64,000 nt of DNA from positions 39,831,959-39,895,958 of the forward strand of contig CM075733.1 of assembly GCA_037974335.1 (NCBI GenBank), written 5' to 3'. This stretch comes from Prionace glauca (taxonomy: Eukaryota; Chordata; Chondrichthyes; Carcharhiniformes; Carcharhinidae). Both the position numbers and the translations under genes were made by a program. The notes beneath the pieces are model-generated. The model had not been told where the DNA came from and searched no databases. It was given only the letters and a program-made list of their open reading frames with translations. Each line of letters starts with the position of its first letter. Position 1 is the stretch's first letter. Below, one piece after another: positions 35,001-50,000 of this stretch.

Positions 35001-38000
35001 AGACCTGATGGACTGAATGGCCTCTTCTGCACTGTTGGGATTCTATGGTTCAACCATCCTGTTGTCACTATAAAAAGAACGCTCACTGCATCAAGGTGTA
35101 GAAGAATCTGGTCTTCAGCAGTATGTCACATAAAGAATGACACAATGACAGTGTGGAACAATATTCACATCTTCCACTAGAGCTCTCCAAGTACCATGAA
35201 GTAAATGCAAAATTTTTCTTAGGATTTTTCAGCTTGCAACACATTCACAAAGTTTGCAGTCTAATCTCGGGAATATCTGCATATTTGTAATTTTAAAGTA
35301 AAGGTGGCTTTTATTCACTTGAACATATTTTTGTATTTTTTGCGGTTCTTACTGCATGTAGGGACAACTATTCCTTACCGTCTTCAGCAGAGAGAGGTGA
35401 CAGCAGCATTGTCGAAGCCTGAGCAGCATGGATAAGATGTGGACTGTGCTTGATGTCTGAGAAATCTTCTGGGTAGAGGAAGGTCCACCATTTACAGACT
35501 CAACACCAAACTCTCGAGCTACTAATGAAAACAGAAAACAAAATGCAAATAGATCTTGATTTTTTTTTTAAATAGATAAACTTTTACACTGGCCAGTGTA
35601 ACTTTTTAAATCATGAATTAAAATAAACTACAGAATAAATCTGGAGTTTAAATATCTAAAGAGTCATTGTTTGTGGCATACATCAGAACATGAAGGTTTG
35701 GCAAAACGAATAAAGATAACAAAGATTAAAAAGCTTCAAGCATCAAAATCAACATTTACATTTTAACTTTATATGCAGAGGGCAGGCCCATGTTGATGCA
35801 CTCTTTCTTGTCTGATCTGCTTTATAGGCACATAATGGTCACATGACTATTTCCATATCAGCGGCAGCCTTCTGTCTCAAAAAACAATGATATGGGGCTG
35901 GTGGTCAAAGCATCACCTGGTGCAGCTGTGTAGCCCCACTATGGTATGGCAGTCTCTACTGCACTTGCTGCAATGAGAGACCTTGGGTTGAAAATTGCGC
36001 AATTCGCTGGACAGTGTTCTCTCTGGGCCTTTTGCCTCAGACAGCGGAGCTTTGCATTTCTACTCACCTCTTCCAACGTCCTTCCAAACTGTCAGCCTCC
36101 AGAGGTCACAGTCATCAGTAATGAACACTCAGTTGTCAGAGAAACTGTCTACCATCTTCAAATCTCACTTACCGGTGTCCTAGTAGCAGAGGTATGGCGA
36201 CCAGGTCATGGCCCAGTAGCAACTCAGTATACAAAGGATCCGAGTGTATGGTCATCATCCATCAATAAACATGGCAGAGTCATTGCAGATCTCATAAAAC
36301 AAGGATATGCTGATGGAATTAGCATGCTCCTGGACTGAGTTGGTGATTTTGTCCAACCAAAAGGTGCTGAAGATGTGTTTCAGACAGCGAAGGATGAAAC
36401 AATTCAGCCTTTTCTCCAGCCTTGCATATGTTGTCCAGGTCTCACCACTGCACTAAGGATACAGTCCAAGTAGACCCAGTTTCATGTTCTCAGTAAGACT
36501 GCTATTTTTCGCAATTGCTCATCTTGTACATAAAGCTGAAGATTTTGCAATGAGTTTATTGAATCTAGTATCAAATGACAGATTGCTGGTGACTGTGAAG
36601 CCTAGCTATGTGATCCTATCAACAATATCCAATGTCACATTGAGAGTGCTGATAAATGGTGGTATGACAACATCCCAGACCATGGCATTTGTTTTCCTGA
36701 TGTTGATGGCCAAACTAAACTCTTTTACAAGCATTAGAGAATCTGTGTATTTGCTGCTGAAGGTGTTTCTCTGTATGGAATGTTAGTGCGACGTTACCAA
36801 TATTGAGGAACTCTCTGATGAGGATTTGGCACACTTATCTTTGGATATCAGGCAACCAAGATTGAACAGCTTTCTATCAGTTTTGATATGTAAACAGTTA
36901 CCCTCTGTAGAGTACCTGAAAACATATAACAGCAGTAAAGAGAAGTAAAAGCCAGACTGTGTCAATGCTGCTAATCTCTAGGTGTTCTCAAGTTGACCTA
37001 TCATAGTTGATCTCAACATCATGTTGTTATGGAATGAGGAGTGTGTTGCTGAAAAAGAGAGATATGCGGTCAAATATTTTCATTTAGCAGTCATCAGGAC
37101 AGATGTAAGAATGCCAAATTTCAATGAAACAACAATTTATACTGCATGAATGCCGAGTGGTTGGCAGTTAGCTCTGTTTGGTCATGATGTTGCCATGGTG
37201 AACATATCAGAGAGCTATTATGCTTTTGCTTATTAAGAACATGTTCAATGACTGCACATATTCCCTTTGGAAAGAGGAAACCACACTGGGAAATGGAGTC
37301 CCATTTCTCCTCATAACAGGTCAAATCTTTCAGTGTCCTGTGATAATTATTTCACTCAGCTAGAGTTCTTTCAGGTATTGATTATTACCAGCAAGTTACA
37401 CCGACTCTCGTTCCTTTAACCTTCAAGAGTGCCACCCGTTCCCTTTCTTCTGAATAGATTCGAAACTCTCAACAGCATCCTGCTAGATTGGTAGCAGAAA
37501 ACAGTCCATCTGTTTCCCCTTGGCTTCTTCACCTCCATGCATCTCAAATAGCGGATGTTCTTTTTTCTGAGAGATGCTATGAAAGGGGTTAGAGCTGGTA
37601 CCCAGAACTTCAATGGGTTCTATTTGAGTTTCTCTCCCAATAACAACCAGATCACATAAGCATGTCTCCAAACAGAGGTGCTTAATTGAAATTCTCTGTC
37701 TCACTGTGATTTCAAGTTACATTTCAAAATAGAACTATTGTGAAATTCAGCATCCACGACAAAAAGGAAAATTATGCTGATTTTCAAGGACAGGTCCTGT
37801 GACTCCAGTCTATCTGGATTACATCTCTCACATTCTCTATTCTTACTGCAAATGAATAACATATGCAGAACTTATCTATACTGAGAGGAGAATTTCTTAC
37901 CTCTATTAAAGGGATTATCAGTACCCTGTCGTGAATTGGCTTTGGAATCAATGCCTTCATGTCTCTTCAGATATGACTGAAAAGTTGACCTATGGAAAGG

Positions 38001-41000
38001 AGATGAAACAGTTCTGCAAATGCTGGATAAATAAGCACAGCATATTTAGAAAATAGAGAGCTGTTAGCTCATTTTTTGGCTGGTGCAAACAGGATGGGCC
38101 AAATGTTTACTTTCTATACCATAACCTACGATGCTATTCTATGTCTTTAAGAGATAGTCAGTAGAGAATGTTAACAATCACTTAGGACAGACAAAACATT
38201 CCATCAACAGATTCTAGTTCAGTGAGCAAAAGAGACAATGGAATGTTCAATGATGAGGATAATTGAGGTTAAAAGGAAAACCTCTCTCATCAGACTACAA
38301 TTACAGCATTGGAATTAATAAACCTTGACAACTGAAGATGTATCATAGCTGATGGTTTTAACCTAGTATGTTTGAAAAACATGCTTACATGTTTGTATGA
38401 AATAATTTAAAAGCAAGATAAATAATTAACAGCACATACATATATGTTCACCAGTTATGTCCAATTCAAAAAAAACTAATGTTGGAATGCAGATAAACTG
38501 GTCTGAAGAACTAATACCAGATGTAATAGTTCCAGATTTATCCAAAGGTCTAGCAGTGATTTGTTAACTGTTTTGCTTGAAGAATATTTAAATACCTACC
38601 ATAATTTATTTATAGAAAAATTCATCTGTTTTTGTCATGTATTTCTAGATCACATCGTGGGTTTCTGGTTTAAAGACACCACCTCTGAGGGATCAGCTGG
38701 ATTGAACAATTAAACAATTCTACTGCTCCCTCTGGCGCTGTTAAATTTGCTTTCACAATGGCATGACGAATGATTTTCCAACAGTAGAGGGATGATTTGT
38801 ACGTGTACATACATAATACTGATTTCTCAGAATAGTTGCATGTTAACTTTCCCACATGTCTGCACATATGCCAGAACCAATCAGTACAACAGGAAGTTGT
38901 GTAGGAGTTTGCAATAGTACTTTGGATTCCACCTGCCCAAGATCTGAGCTACGAATAATCCAAAGCAGCTCTAATGATGCTGCCAATACACAATGAACTC
39001 CTGGAGCTGAAGTACCACAGAAATAAGTGTACGGTTATATGTATTACACATCATCACTAAGATGAAGCAGTAGTGGAGCAAACAGTGGGTTGCCACACAG
39101 TAAGATTATGAAAAAGCAGTTTGCACTTGGACAGGGGTGTTCTCAACATTTCACTGTTTCAGAAACTGTCACGATGGGAACTTCAGCAGATGAGTACAAC
39201 ATTTTAGGAATTATAGGTGAAAGCATATTGGTGGAGGACATGGGGAAGACGTACAGAAAACTACTAACACAATTAGCTGATTTCCACACCAAGTGATCTC
39301 CTTAGCTCACAAACAAAAATGGCAAGGTGACTCTTGATGATCAAGGCTGTTGTGGACCTAGTTTATAACACTTCCACGTGAACCAGAGATCATGCCAAGT
39401 TCATTTTTCTCACTGCTTTGTTCATTCACTGACAGCTGAAGTAAAAATCACTCAAAACTAGGATCAGAACAAAGATAACACTTGATTGGAGTTTATGAAC
39501 TGGCTGCAAGTGATAGGCTCAATCAGCCTAATCTTTATGCAAGGGATCATTAACTTTGTTTAGCAATGCTTTTACTTTATTTTTAATATATCACACAATG
39601 GAACAATTAAAGTTGTGTTGAAATCATCTGGCCATTTATGCGCCATTTTATCATGACAAAGATGGCAACTGTCTTTTTGGCAACCATTCCCATCATTGAA
39701 CACTTGTGTGGGAGAAATTTGTTCATGTAGCATTGTTTCATCAATAAGGAATACTATTGGCACAGTCTATTCTCAGGGAATTGATGTAAGTCAGTGTCGT
39801 GCCGCTACTGAACAAATTTCTTCCCTTATAATCTTTTCAAGAGGCGAATTACACAAAATCTGTCCTGGGAGTGGACAGAATTATCCAAAGTACATTCTAT
39901 AGTTGGCAGCAATTTGTATTTCAGGAGCTCTCAATTGCTCAGACAGACCTGGAACGAGCAAACAGGACATTGTAAACACCTTCCTCATCCTCTGATAATT
40001 TTAGTCGATGAAAGCGGTTAAATTTCTGCGGTAGGGAAACCTGGACAAAGAAAACACATGCGTAAGGGAAATTCCGTCACAAAAGCTAACAATAAAGTTT
40101 ACAATTATATTATATTTTCATTAATATTTGTTTCATTTCACAAATTTTGAAACCTAATGAGAATTAAGTTTTGGTGAAACAATCAGGGGTTCTCTCTATA
40201 ATGAGGGTGAATATTATATTTAGTGGTAAATAAATACGTATCATTTTCACTGTAAAATCATGAAGAGGCCATTGCACTTAGAATCTTGCATTGTTTTCTG
40301 TGTGATGAATATCAAAAAGTGAAGCTTTTTATTACATTTAAAATACAAAATCATAACACATACAACTCTCAGATACACCTGATCACTCAAGAAGAAACTA
40401 CCAAATGAATGAGATCAAAATGTTAAATGATTATAATTGTTCTGCTGCATAAATCACTACAGTGGTCTTAAGACTAGACCATAAATTAAGTGCATTAAGC
40501 CTGCTTTTTCAGTGAGCAACCTTTGAACAGAACTTACACTTGTCCATAGGCTCTCTATAGGACTTTTTGCATGGTAAACTGTTGACAACATGACATCCAA
40601 AACAACATGGTATGCTCCACAGGATATCTGAGACATCTGAGAACAGGACAAGAAATTTTGCCTCTCCTTAACCCAATTTAAGAATTGCTAATAAGCAGCT
40701 GAGGGACTAAACCAGGGAATGTCAGTTAGAGGATCAAATTCAATGCCAAATCAGGTACAGTAAGTGAAATGAGAGGGGGGGCAGGGGGGAAGGGGGAGAG
40801 AAATAAAAGAAAACAAGTTTAAAAAAACAGAAATCTGAAGAATAAAGTCTCCACACTCGTAAAGCTAATTTTCAGTGAACAGGTATCTTGGCAGTAATTA
40901 ACCATGCTGTTAAAAACTTACTTTGATGGGAAAAGAGAAACCCTAACTTTCTGTCGTGAGTTTAGTCGGTATCTGATGTCAGGAATATATAAGAATGTCA

Positions 41001-44000
41001 CACCATTCAATATGTTTGAGAGTGGGTTGGGGGTTGCTGGCAACGGCAACCTCACATTTAACTGCACATGTATTGCTGTCCATTTGTGCATAAACAATGA
41101 TCAACACGGTTAGCCTCACTATTATTTTCACAGAAGAACGTGGGCTCAATTACTGAGGTGAAGATTTTGACCTGAAAACTCCAATATTTTACTGCTATCC
41201 CTGATTTCAAATGCACTGTGACTGCCTGAATTAGATTCCCAGAGCCTTTGTCCAAATTATACAGTTCAGGTGGTAATAGGAATACATCAACATTGTATTC
41301 TAACCCTTAACCTAGAACAGAGCCAACATATTGAGTCTAGGTTTGTCAGAATTTAAAAACTTTGGCTCTGTTCTCTCTCCACAGATGCTGTCAGACCTGC
41401 TGAGATTTTCCAGCATTTTCTGTTTTTGTTTCAAATTCCAGCATCCACAGTATTTTGCTTTTAGGATATAGCTTCACTTGGTACTAAAAGCCTCTCTTCC
41501 AGGAAATTGTATTTAAATTGATAGTGTTCTGCAAACTAGTCTTGGTGTTTTCATTAGCTCCTCTTATGCTAAGTTCAGCAGGAGTTATGGTGTTGGACTT
41601 TTAGGACCAACAATGTCTCAGCGATAATAGAACCATAAAACATTACAGCACAGAAACAGGCCCTTTGGCCCTTCTTGGCTGTGCTGACCCATTTTTCTGC
41701 CAGTCCCACTGACCTGCACCTGGACCATATCCCTCCAAACCCCTCTCATCCATGTACCTGTCCAAGTTTTTCTTAAATGTTAAAAGTGAACCCGCATTGA
41801 CCACTTCATCTGGCAGCTCATTTCACACTCCCACCACTGTGTGCGAAGAAGCCCCCCCACTAATATTCCCTTTAAACTTTTCCCCCTTCACCCACGTCCT
41901 CTAGTCTTTTTTTCCCCTAGCCTCAGTGGAAAAAGCCCGCTTGCATTTACTCTATCTATACCCATCATAATTTTATACACCTCTATCAAATCTCCCCTCA
42001 TTCTTCTATGCTCCAGGGAATAAAGTCCTAACCTATTCAACATTTCTCTGTAACTCAATTTCTCAAGTCCCAGCAACACCCTCATAAACCTTCTCTGTAC
42101 TCTTTCAACCTTAATAATATCCTTCTTGTAATTAGGAGACCAAAACAGCACACAATACTCTAAATTCAGCCTCACCAATGTCTTATACGACCACACCATA
42201 ACATTCCAACTCTTATACTCAATACTTTGATCTAGTTAGGGCACTGGAGAGTTACAAGTTAGCAAGGAAGGACCTAAAGAGAGAGTTAAGAGCCAGAAGT
42301 CTTTGGCAGGTAGGATCAAGGAAAACCCTAAAGCTTTCTAAGGTGTGTCAGGAAAAGAATGATTAGGGCCAGTCAAGGACAGTAGTGGGAAGTTGTGCGT
42401 GGAGTCTGAAGAGATAGGGGAGGCACTAGCTATTCATCCTCTGAATACATTGCACAAAGTGCCAACTTTTATTCTGCACAAAGGTTTCAATTCCAACCAA
42501 GCAAGCATTTGTTTACATTTGCTGGCTCTCATTCACTTTCTCAGGATTGAGTTGCAGCCATATCTGGATACAGGCAAAAACAGAGCTCTCTTGCACTGGT
42601 TAAACACCTCAGGATCTGGAAGGGAGAATTCATACACTCCAAATACTTAAATTGAGATTACACCAGAATACTTCATAAAACTTTTGACATGGAGCTGGTT
42701 TGGGTAAAAAGTTTTACATTGCAGTTTAGCATTGGTAATCTGGTGACAGACTACTGATTGTTCCAGGAATAATTAGACATGGAAAAAGACTAGGTGCAGG
42801 AATAGAACTGGAATTAGCACTGACATAAAGCCCAAATTACTTTTGATATAAAAGCTTAGATCGGATAATGTACCACAAAATAATTTGTGATGAATGGCAT
42901 TTTGTATTGCAGTGTCAAGTGATTGTTTATTTTGTCAAAGTGGAAAAATGGATTTACATACCAGAGGTTTTCCACTAGTGTCAAGCTGGCCCTTCATTCT
43001 TCGCAACAGAAGGCTTTTGGTAATAATATTAAGGCGTTCTCCACCTTTCTTTGTACCAGTATCCACTTGATTCTTCCAAAGCTTGTACTCGTCGAATGGA
43101 GAACAGTGAAGGAACCTGAACAAGTAGGAAGTTAGAAAACAGAGTTGAGATTTTAGAAATCAGCCAAGTTCCACAGTTAACAACAAAAATAATTAGTCTC
43201 AGCTAGACAATTTGGGAACAATATCACAAACAACTTAGGAGGGTACCCTTATATAAAAGGACAGGCAGCATCAAAAAGAGAAATGTTAGGATACTCTTAA
43301 ATGCTCCAGTCATTACTTAGAAATAATACTGCAAAAATATAAGCACCTGAAGAATACGTTTTAAGAATTAACCCAGCACGCTCTGGTTTGTTTCCTTACT
43401 TGAGCAAAGAGTACATATCCAGCAGGTTGTTCTGAATGGGTGTTCCTGTAACAGCCCAGCGTGCTCTAGCTTGGAGTTCACACACTGCCATTGAGGTTTG
43501 CACTTGGGGGTTTTTAATGTTGTGAGCTTCATCCAGGATGATCCGAGCCCATGCTATCTTTAGTAGAGCAGAATGTGGAGACTTTGCCTCAGTTGATGCC
43601 TGAAAACAGGACATAAATTAAAAATTTTGTATGCAGTATCATACCATCACAATGTGGTTGGGTTGACAAAATGAATTATCCTACTTACTCTTACTTTAAT
43701 CATATTAATGGATTTCTGATCAGGAAATAATTTCACTGACTCTTTTGGTCATATAGGGAGTACAACTGCCAAATCAGAAAGTACACCGAAGATTGGGGCT
43801 GGGGCTAATGCATCCGGACTACAAAAATTGTCAAGAGGGTTAATCCACTAAAAGTACCACATACACTGAGAATTATTCTGAAATGGTGAGCTGGTATTCT
43901 TTAGTTTCCAACAAGCAGCAATCGTTAAATTGTTAGCAGCAATGTATCCAAGATAGTGCAATGGCATTACTCATTCACAGCTACAAGTGGGATTATTAAT

Positions 44001-47000
44001 ATGACTATAAATGGCTCAACTTACATTTGCTTCCTCATTTTTGATTGCACAATGTCCTTTCTGTTTTTTCACGGGAATCTCCTTCGCAACAAGGCTATAT
44101 GTTGTAATAACAACATCAAATTCTGATAGTCTACAAGAAAATATTTTAACGTTTCAGATTGGAGTCAATAAAAATGGCACCTCATAGTATTATTAGTTTC
44201 AGGTTAAATTCTTCTTCTTGGGAGCAGCTGCTCGTCTACGCCAACTTTTATTTCCAGAAAGACATTAGGTCCCCCTGCTGTGCTGTGTTCTCTGATTGAT
44301 GAGCCAACAATGTGTTGGTGCCAATCTACTTGTTCAAAGGGTGGTGAATCTCTGGAATTCTCTGCCCGTTGAAGTGGTGGAGGCTGCCTCGCTAAATATT
44401 TTTAAGAAACGGGTTGATGGGTTTTTGATAAGAGAAGGGATTAAGGGTTATGGGGAGAGGGCGGGAAGGTGGAGCTGAGTCACGACAGATCAGCCATGAT
44501 CTTATTGAATGGCGGGGCAGGCTCGAAGGGCTAGATGGCCTACTCCTGCTCCTATTTCTTATGTTCTTATGTACTTCTAAAGCTGCTATTAAATTGACTT
44601 ATTGCAACTGCATACTGACTTGCTTACTATTTTTCTTTATGTGGGCAACGTGGCAAAAACTTGCTTTTGCCTAACGCCTTCTTCAAGTAGTTTCAAGAGC
44701 AGAAACTCCATGGAAGTTGCTGAGATACAACCTACATAATACTCTTGCATGTGACAACTTAGATTAGATATCAGCTGGCTGGTCAGCTCAAAGTTTACAA
44801 AGTTAATTTTAGCTCATGTCAGGCTCCAAGACCAGTGATCCACTTGATGTTAATACTTACATACCAATCAAGATAGATCAATCAGCAAGTAATACTTATT
44901 GTCACTCTAATGAAATAGATAAACAAATTTCACACTATAGAAGTGTCTTCTCTAGATTGCATTAAATGTTAAGTTGCATATCGGATCACATAGTATTATA
45001 TATTCCAAGCTATTAATGTTACTGTATTTTCAGAGTAAGAACCCCATAATGCTCCAGGTACTCACACCTTTGCTGATTGTTCTCTCTTTGGTCCATGGTA
45101 CATGTATATACTTATTTTCCTTGTACAAACATGCCGTTCGATTTCCTTTTTCCAATGGTGAATTATAGATGCTGGACAAATGATGAGTGTCCCACTGGAG
45201 ATTACGGAAGTACTATCTGTTGGAAAAAGGCCATTAGAACGTAATATTATGTTATAATCAATTAACAGTGAGAGAGAAACAATTTCAATTTTGCTGGATA
45301 TTATAGAATCATAAAGTGCAGGAGGCAGCCATTCAACCCGTCAAGTCTGCACTAACCACGATCCCACCCAGACTCTATCTCCATAACCCTTAGCTAGTCC
45401 CCCTTCCACTAAGGGGCAATTTAGCATGCCCAATCAACCGAACCTGCACATCTTTGGACTGTGGGAGGAAACTGGAGCATCCGGAGACCCACACAGACAT
45501 GGGGAGAATGTGCGAACTCCACATAGACAGTGAACCAAGCTGAGAATCGAACCCGGGTCCCTGGCACTGTGAGGCAGCAGTGCTAACCACTGTGCCACTG
45601 TGCCGATACCACAAAGAAATGGGCAAAACTTTGCTCTGCGTTTCTACCATTACTCATCATGGAATTCTGAACAATTCATAGGCGAACAAAACAATTTTCT
45701 TGAGGATGAGCAATGCAGTAAAGGGCAGTGAGAAAACTTGAGTTAAAATACAATATAGAATGCAACTAAGTACAAATTACTTTGTGGTACATTATTGAAA
45801 CCAAACTTTTACATAAAATATGCATGTAATTTGAAAAACATACCCTTTAAGATTAGACTTTGTTTCCAAATAGGAATTCAAATTGCAAACACAGGAAAAA
45901 TGAATTCTCTTTCAACTTCCCAGCTTTAGAATTTAGAAATTCTAAAAGAGAATATACAGCTAAATTGCTTCAATAAAGCCACATTATGGTTTGTGATTTA
46001 AGCAAACCATAATCCTCAAGCTTTTTTTTGTTCTTGAGCATTAGAAGTTCAAAATAAATGTGGTTACAAAAGATAATGATATATACTGCTTAAAGAAATG
46101 GAATGGTTTAATAACAGTAAAAAGTCTGACAACACCAGGTTTTAGTCCAACCTATTTATTTGATAATATACTTACAAGCTTTCGGGGTTAGTCCCTTCGT
46201 CAGGTGAATGAAGAGTTCTGGCCTCAGACAGGGCATATAAAGCACAGACAGTTTAGAGATTACTGATTAGAATGCGAATCCTTACACCTAACCTGCTGTT
46301 CAAGACCTGAAGTGGCTGATAATGTGAGTGGAAGGAGCACTGATCACAGTTTAAAGAGATGTGTATTGTCTCCAGACAGTACAGTAAGTGAGGTTTTGCA
46401 AACCCAGGCAAATCACTGGGGTTACATTTAGTTTCCAGGGTGCGGCGTTTGCTGTAAAACCTCACTTATGTGCTGTCTGGAGACAATACACATCTCTTTA
46501 AACTGTGATCAGTGCTCCTTCCACTCACATTATCAGCCACTTCAGGTCTTGAACAGCAGGTTAGGTGTAAGGATTCGCATTCTAATCAGTAATCTCTAAA
46601 CTGTCTGTGCTTTATATGCTCTGTCTGAGGCCAGAACTCTTCATTCACCTGACGAAGGGGCTAACCCCGAAAGCTTCTAAGTATATTATCAAATAAATAG
46701 GTTGGACTAAAACCTGGTGTTGTCAGACTTTTTACTGTGTTTACGCCAGTCCAATGCCGGCATACCCACATCATGGTTTAATAAGACAGACCAACTTAAC
46801 TCCTAAATATTGTAATTAAGAACTGTAGTTTCCTCAATAAAAATATTGTTCAAATCACAGCTCTAATCAAACAGCTACAGTATTCCATTTGTTTTTAAAT
46901 GCCTAAATATAACATAGAAAAGAATTTCAACTTGTTTCACGAAACAGAATTATTCACATAGAAGACTAACAATTTCTTGTTTACTTGACCTTTGATATCC

Positions 47001-50000
47001 ATATCTTTTGATCCCTTTAGCCCGGAGAGCTATATCTATTTCTTTTTTGATAACATACAATGACTTGGCCTCAACTGCTTTCTGCATTTTAAACTCCACA
47101 AGCGCACCTGAAGAAATTTCTCCTAATCTCCGTCCTAAATGGTTTAACCCGAATCCTTAGACTGTGACCCTTGGTTCTGGACTCTTTCCCACCCGACACA
47201 GACAGACAGACACACACTCCCGCCCACCAACATCAGGAACTTCCTTCCTGCATCTACCTTGTCTTGTCCTGTCCTGTTAGAATTTTTTAAGATTCCTACA
47301 AGATACCATCACCACCCCGCACCCCCCATTCTTATAAACTCCACCAAATATAAACTTAACTGACTCTTTTTTCTCCTCATATGTCAGTCCTGGCAACCCA
47401 GGTATCAGTCTGGTGAACATTTTCTGCACATTTTCCATTGCTAGAACATTCTTCCTCAGATGAGGGCAAAACTGCACTCAATGTTCTAGGTGTGGTCTCA
47501 CCAAGGCCCTGTACAACTGCAACAAGATATCTCTGCTTCTGTTTTTAAATCTACTTGCTTTAAAGGCCAACATATCATTTGCTTCCTTCCCACCTGCTTC
47601 ACCTGCATGCTTACTTTCAGTGACTCCTCTGGAAGGACACCCACATCTTGTTGCACATTTCTCCCACTCAATCTATAGCCATTTAAATAATAATAGTGTT
47701 AGAGTCTATGAGGTTTACAGCATGGAAAAGGCTCTTCAGCCCAACTTATCCATGCTGCTCTTTTTAAAATAATAATTATTTTTAATGATTTTAACAATAA
47801 TAATCTGCCTTCCTGTTTTCGCTACCAAAGTGGATAACCTCCATTTATCCACATTGTACTGCATCTGCCCACTCACTCAACAGACCCTATTTTACCATTT
47901 TGATTCTAAGTGCTGGGTGGATCTGAAACAGATCCGACTTTTAGACACATTCTGAGATGCCCCTATACGCACTCTGCCTGCAAAAATATCAGCGATTCCA
48001 AATCACGCTGCACAAGCCAGTGGGCGGGGCTTAATGCACCTGAAATCCTGCAGCTCTGATTAGCATCTCCAACCGTGCACGCGCAGAAAAAAAATTAATC
48101 AAATGCGGCTTCCCTGTCACATGCCTCCCAGGCCAGAAAATGTGTCCCCCTGGCCCCCACAGTCACTGCCCCACCCCCACAATATTACTTATCCCCCCAC
48201 CCAGTTCAATCGCGGCCTTTTTCTCTCCCTCCCCCATCCATCTCAGACAAGTGTGCCAGCAAACCCTTCCCACCCCCACCGATCTTAGACAAGGTGATTC
48301 ACCACCCCCCCACTTCCCTCCACCAAACTCAGGCAGTAGAGGACCCCCTTTCACCCCCACTGATCACAGGCAGAGTGGCACTGGGCCCACCCCCGCTCCC
48401 CCAACCCCTGCCCCCACTGATCTCAAGCAGAGTAGGCAGCAAACCAACCTTCTCCACCACCCCCCCAAACAATCTCAAGCAGAGTGGCAGTGGAAACTAC
48501 ACCCACCCCCTCCTCCCAATCCCATTTGGAGCATATCTATTTTGTGCTAATTCCAGATGGATGAACGTGATGGTAAAGGGAGAAGTGCCAATAAAGTTGG
48601 GCATTCAGCCCATTAAATCAATTTAAATGCATGCAATTACATTTAAATGGCCATTGTGCCAATTTCAGGTACGGTCCTGATCGCAGCTATTTTTGGGCCT
48701 TGGGAACTGACACAAAAGCAGACATGGATCACGCCACTCCACGCCCAACTTTACCAAGATTTTATGCTCGAAAATGGGCGCAATGTGATGATAAAATCGA
48801 GCCCAATGTGTCCAAATCACACTGAGGCATTTCTGCATCCTCCTCACAGCTTACCCTCCCACCCAGTTTTGTTTCATCTGCAAATTTGGAGATATTACAT
48901 TTAGTTTTCTGATCTAAATCATTAAAGCATTGAGCGTAGCTGGGGTCCTAGCACCTGTGGTATCCACCATACACTGCCTATCACTCACAAAAAGACCAAT
49001 GTATCCCTTCCCAATGTATGGGACCTTGTCGCAAGCCTTCTGTAAGTCCCAATAAATCATATCCAATGACACCTCCTCACCAACACTACTAGTTACATCC
49101 TCAAACAATTCCAGTAAATTTGTCAAGTATGGTTTCCCTTTTGCAAATCCATGCTGACTCTGTCTGATCTTGTCCCATTTCCCAAGTGCTCTGCTGTTAA
49201 ATCTTTTAGAATAGACTCTAGCATTTTCTCCACTGCCAATGTCAGGTTGATTAGCCTGTTACTGAAATTGCTGCAACTGACATCACCTCTTACCAGTTTT
49301 TGAGATCCAGTCTTCTGGCTTTTTCTCTTTTTCTTTCTTCCCCTTGCACTGTTGTGCTAAGATGAGCGCAATCATCGTTAGAGTTTTCCCCAAACCCATG
49401 TCATCCGCTAAAAAAAAGGGCATATAGTGTCAATATTTTAAATTTATTATTCCCCCTAGTTATTATTGCGTTATTAAAGACGGACAAGCATTCAACTCAG
49501 CGATGGTACAAATGGTTTCATTTGGTGCAAGTATGACTACCACCTTGCCTCCTTCCTGATTAACAGGTCACAAAACAATTACCAGCTACTCTTCTCTTAT
49601 TTGTTCTGGGCTCTGTAGTGCAATGATGAGCACTCTGGACTTTGAATCTAGCAATCAGAGTTCAAATCTTGGCAAAGCCTTGCCTTTCTTTGGGATTGTG
49701 GTCAGTGCAGACTCGATGGGCTGAATGGCCTCCTCCTGTACTGTAGGGATTCTACGAATTTCTTCTATTTTAATTCATATTAAATGCTCTGCATAGCAAA
49801 AAATATTGACTGATAGCTAAACAATACTGAATTGGATGAGAGAAATCAAATAGCAAAGTAATTACAGGATTTGACATTCCATCCCACGTGGTTCTACAGC
49901 GATTAAGCTTGCACCTTGTACCATCGCTGATGTAAATTAAACACTTTTGATCTTATTGTTCTCCAATGACAGGTCAGCTTTAGAACCCTCCTAAAGATGA

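Larger units (their letters stand above)
46114..46774 (-). mobile_element. Penelope-like near-perfect palindrome, copy D
   Basis: Direct repeats GGTTTAATA at 46105-46113 and 46775-46783. Arms 46114-46379 and 46473-46738 (266 bp each) are inverted copies with about three differences. The one-sided ~36-bp extension is at the right (GCCGGCATACCCACATCAT), so the element reads on the minus strand. Between the arms lie only about 93 bp. Looks recent or homogenised. No coding remnant was recognised. Confidence 0.78.

Noticed and set aside
39090-39296. 68-codon plus-strand frame in a TTF2 intron
   Set aside because: No domain, no splice context, no sign of coding constraint.
48140-48550. Proline-rich open frames at 48.1-48.6 kb
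   Set aside because: They arise from a C-rich minisatellite and overlap in several frames.
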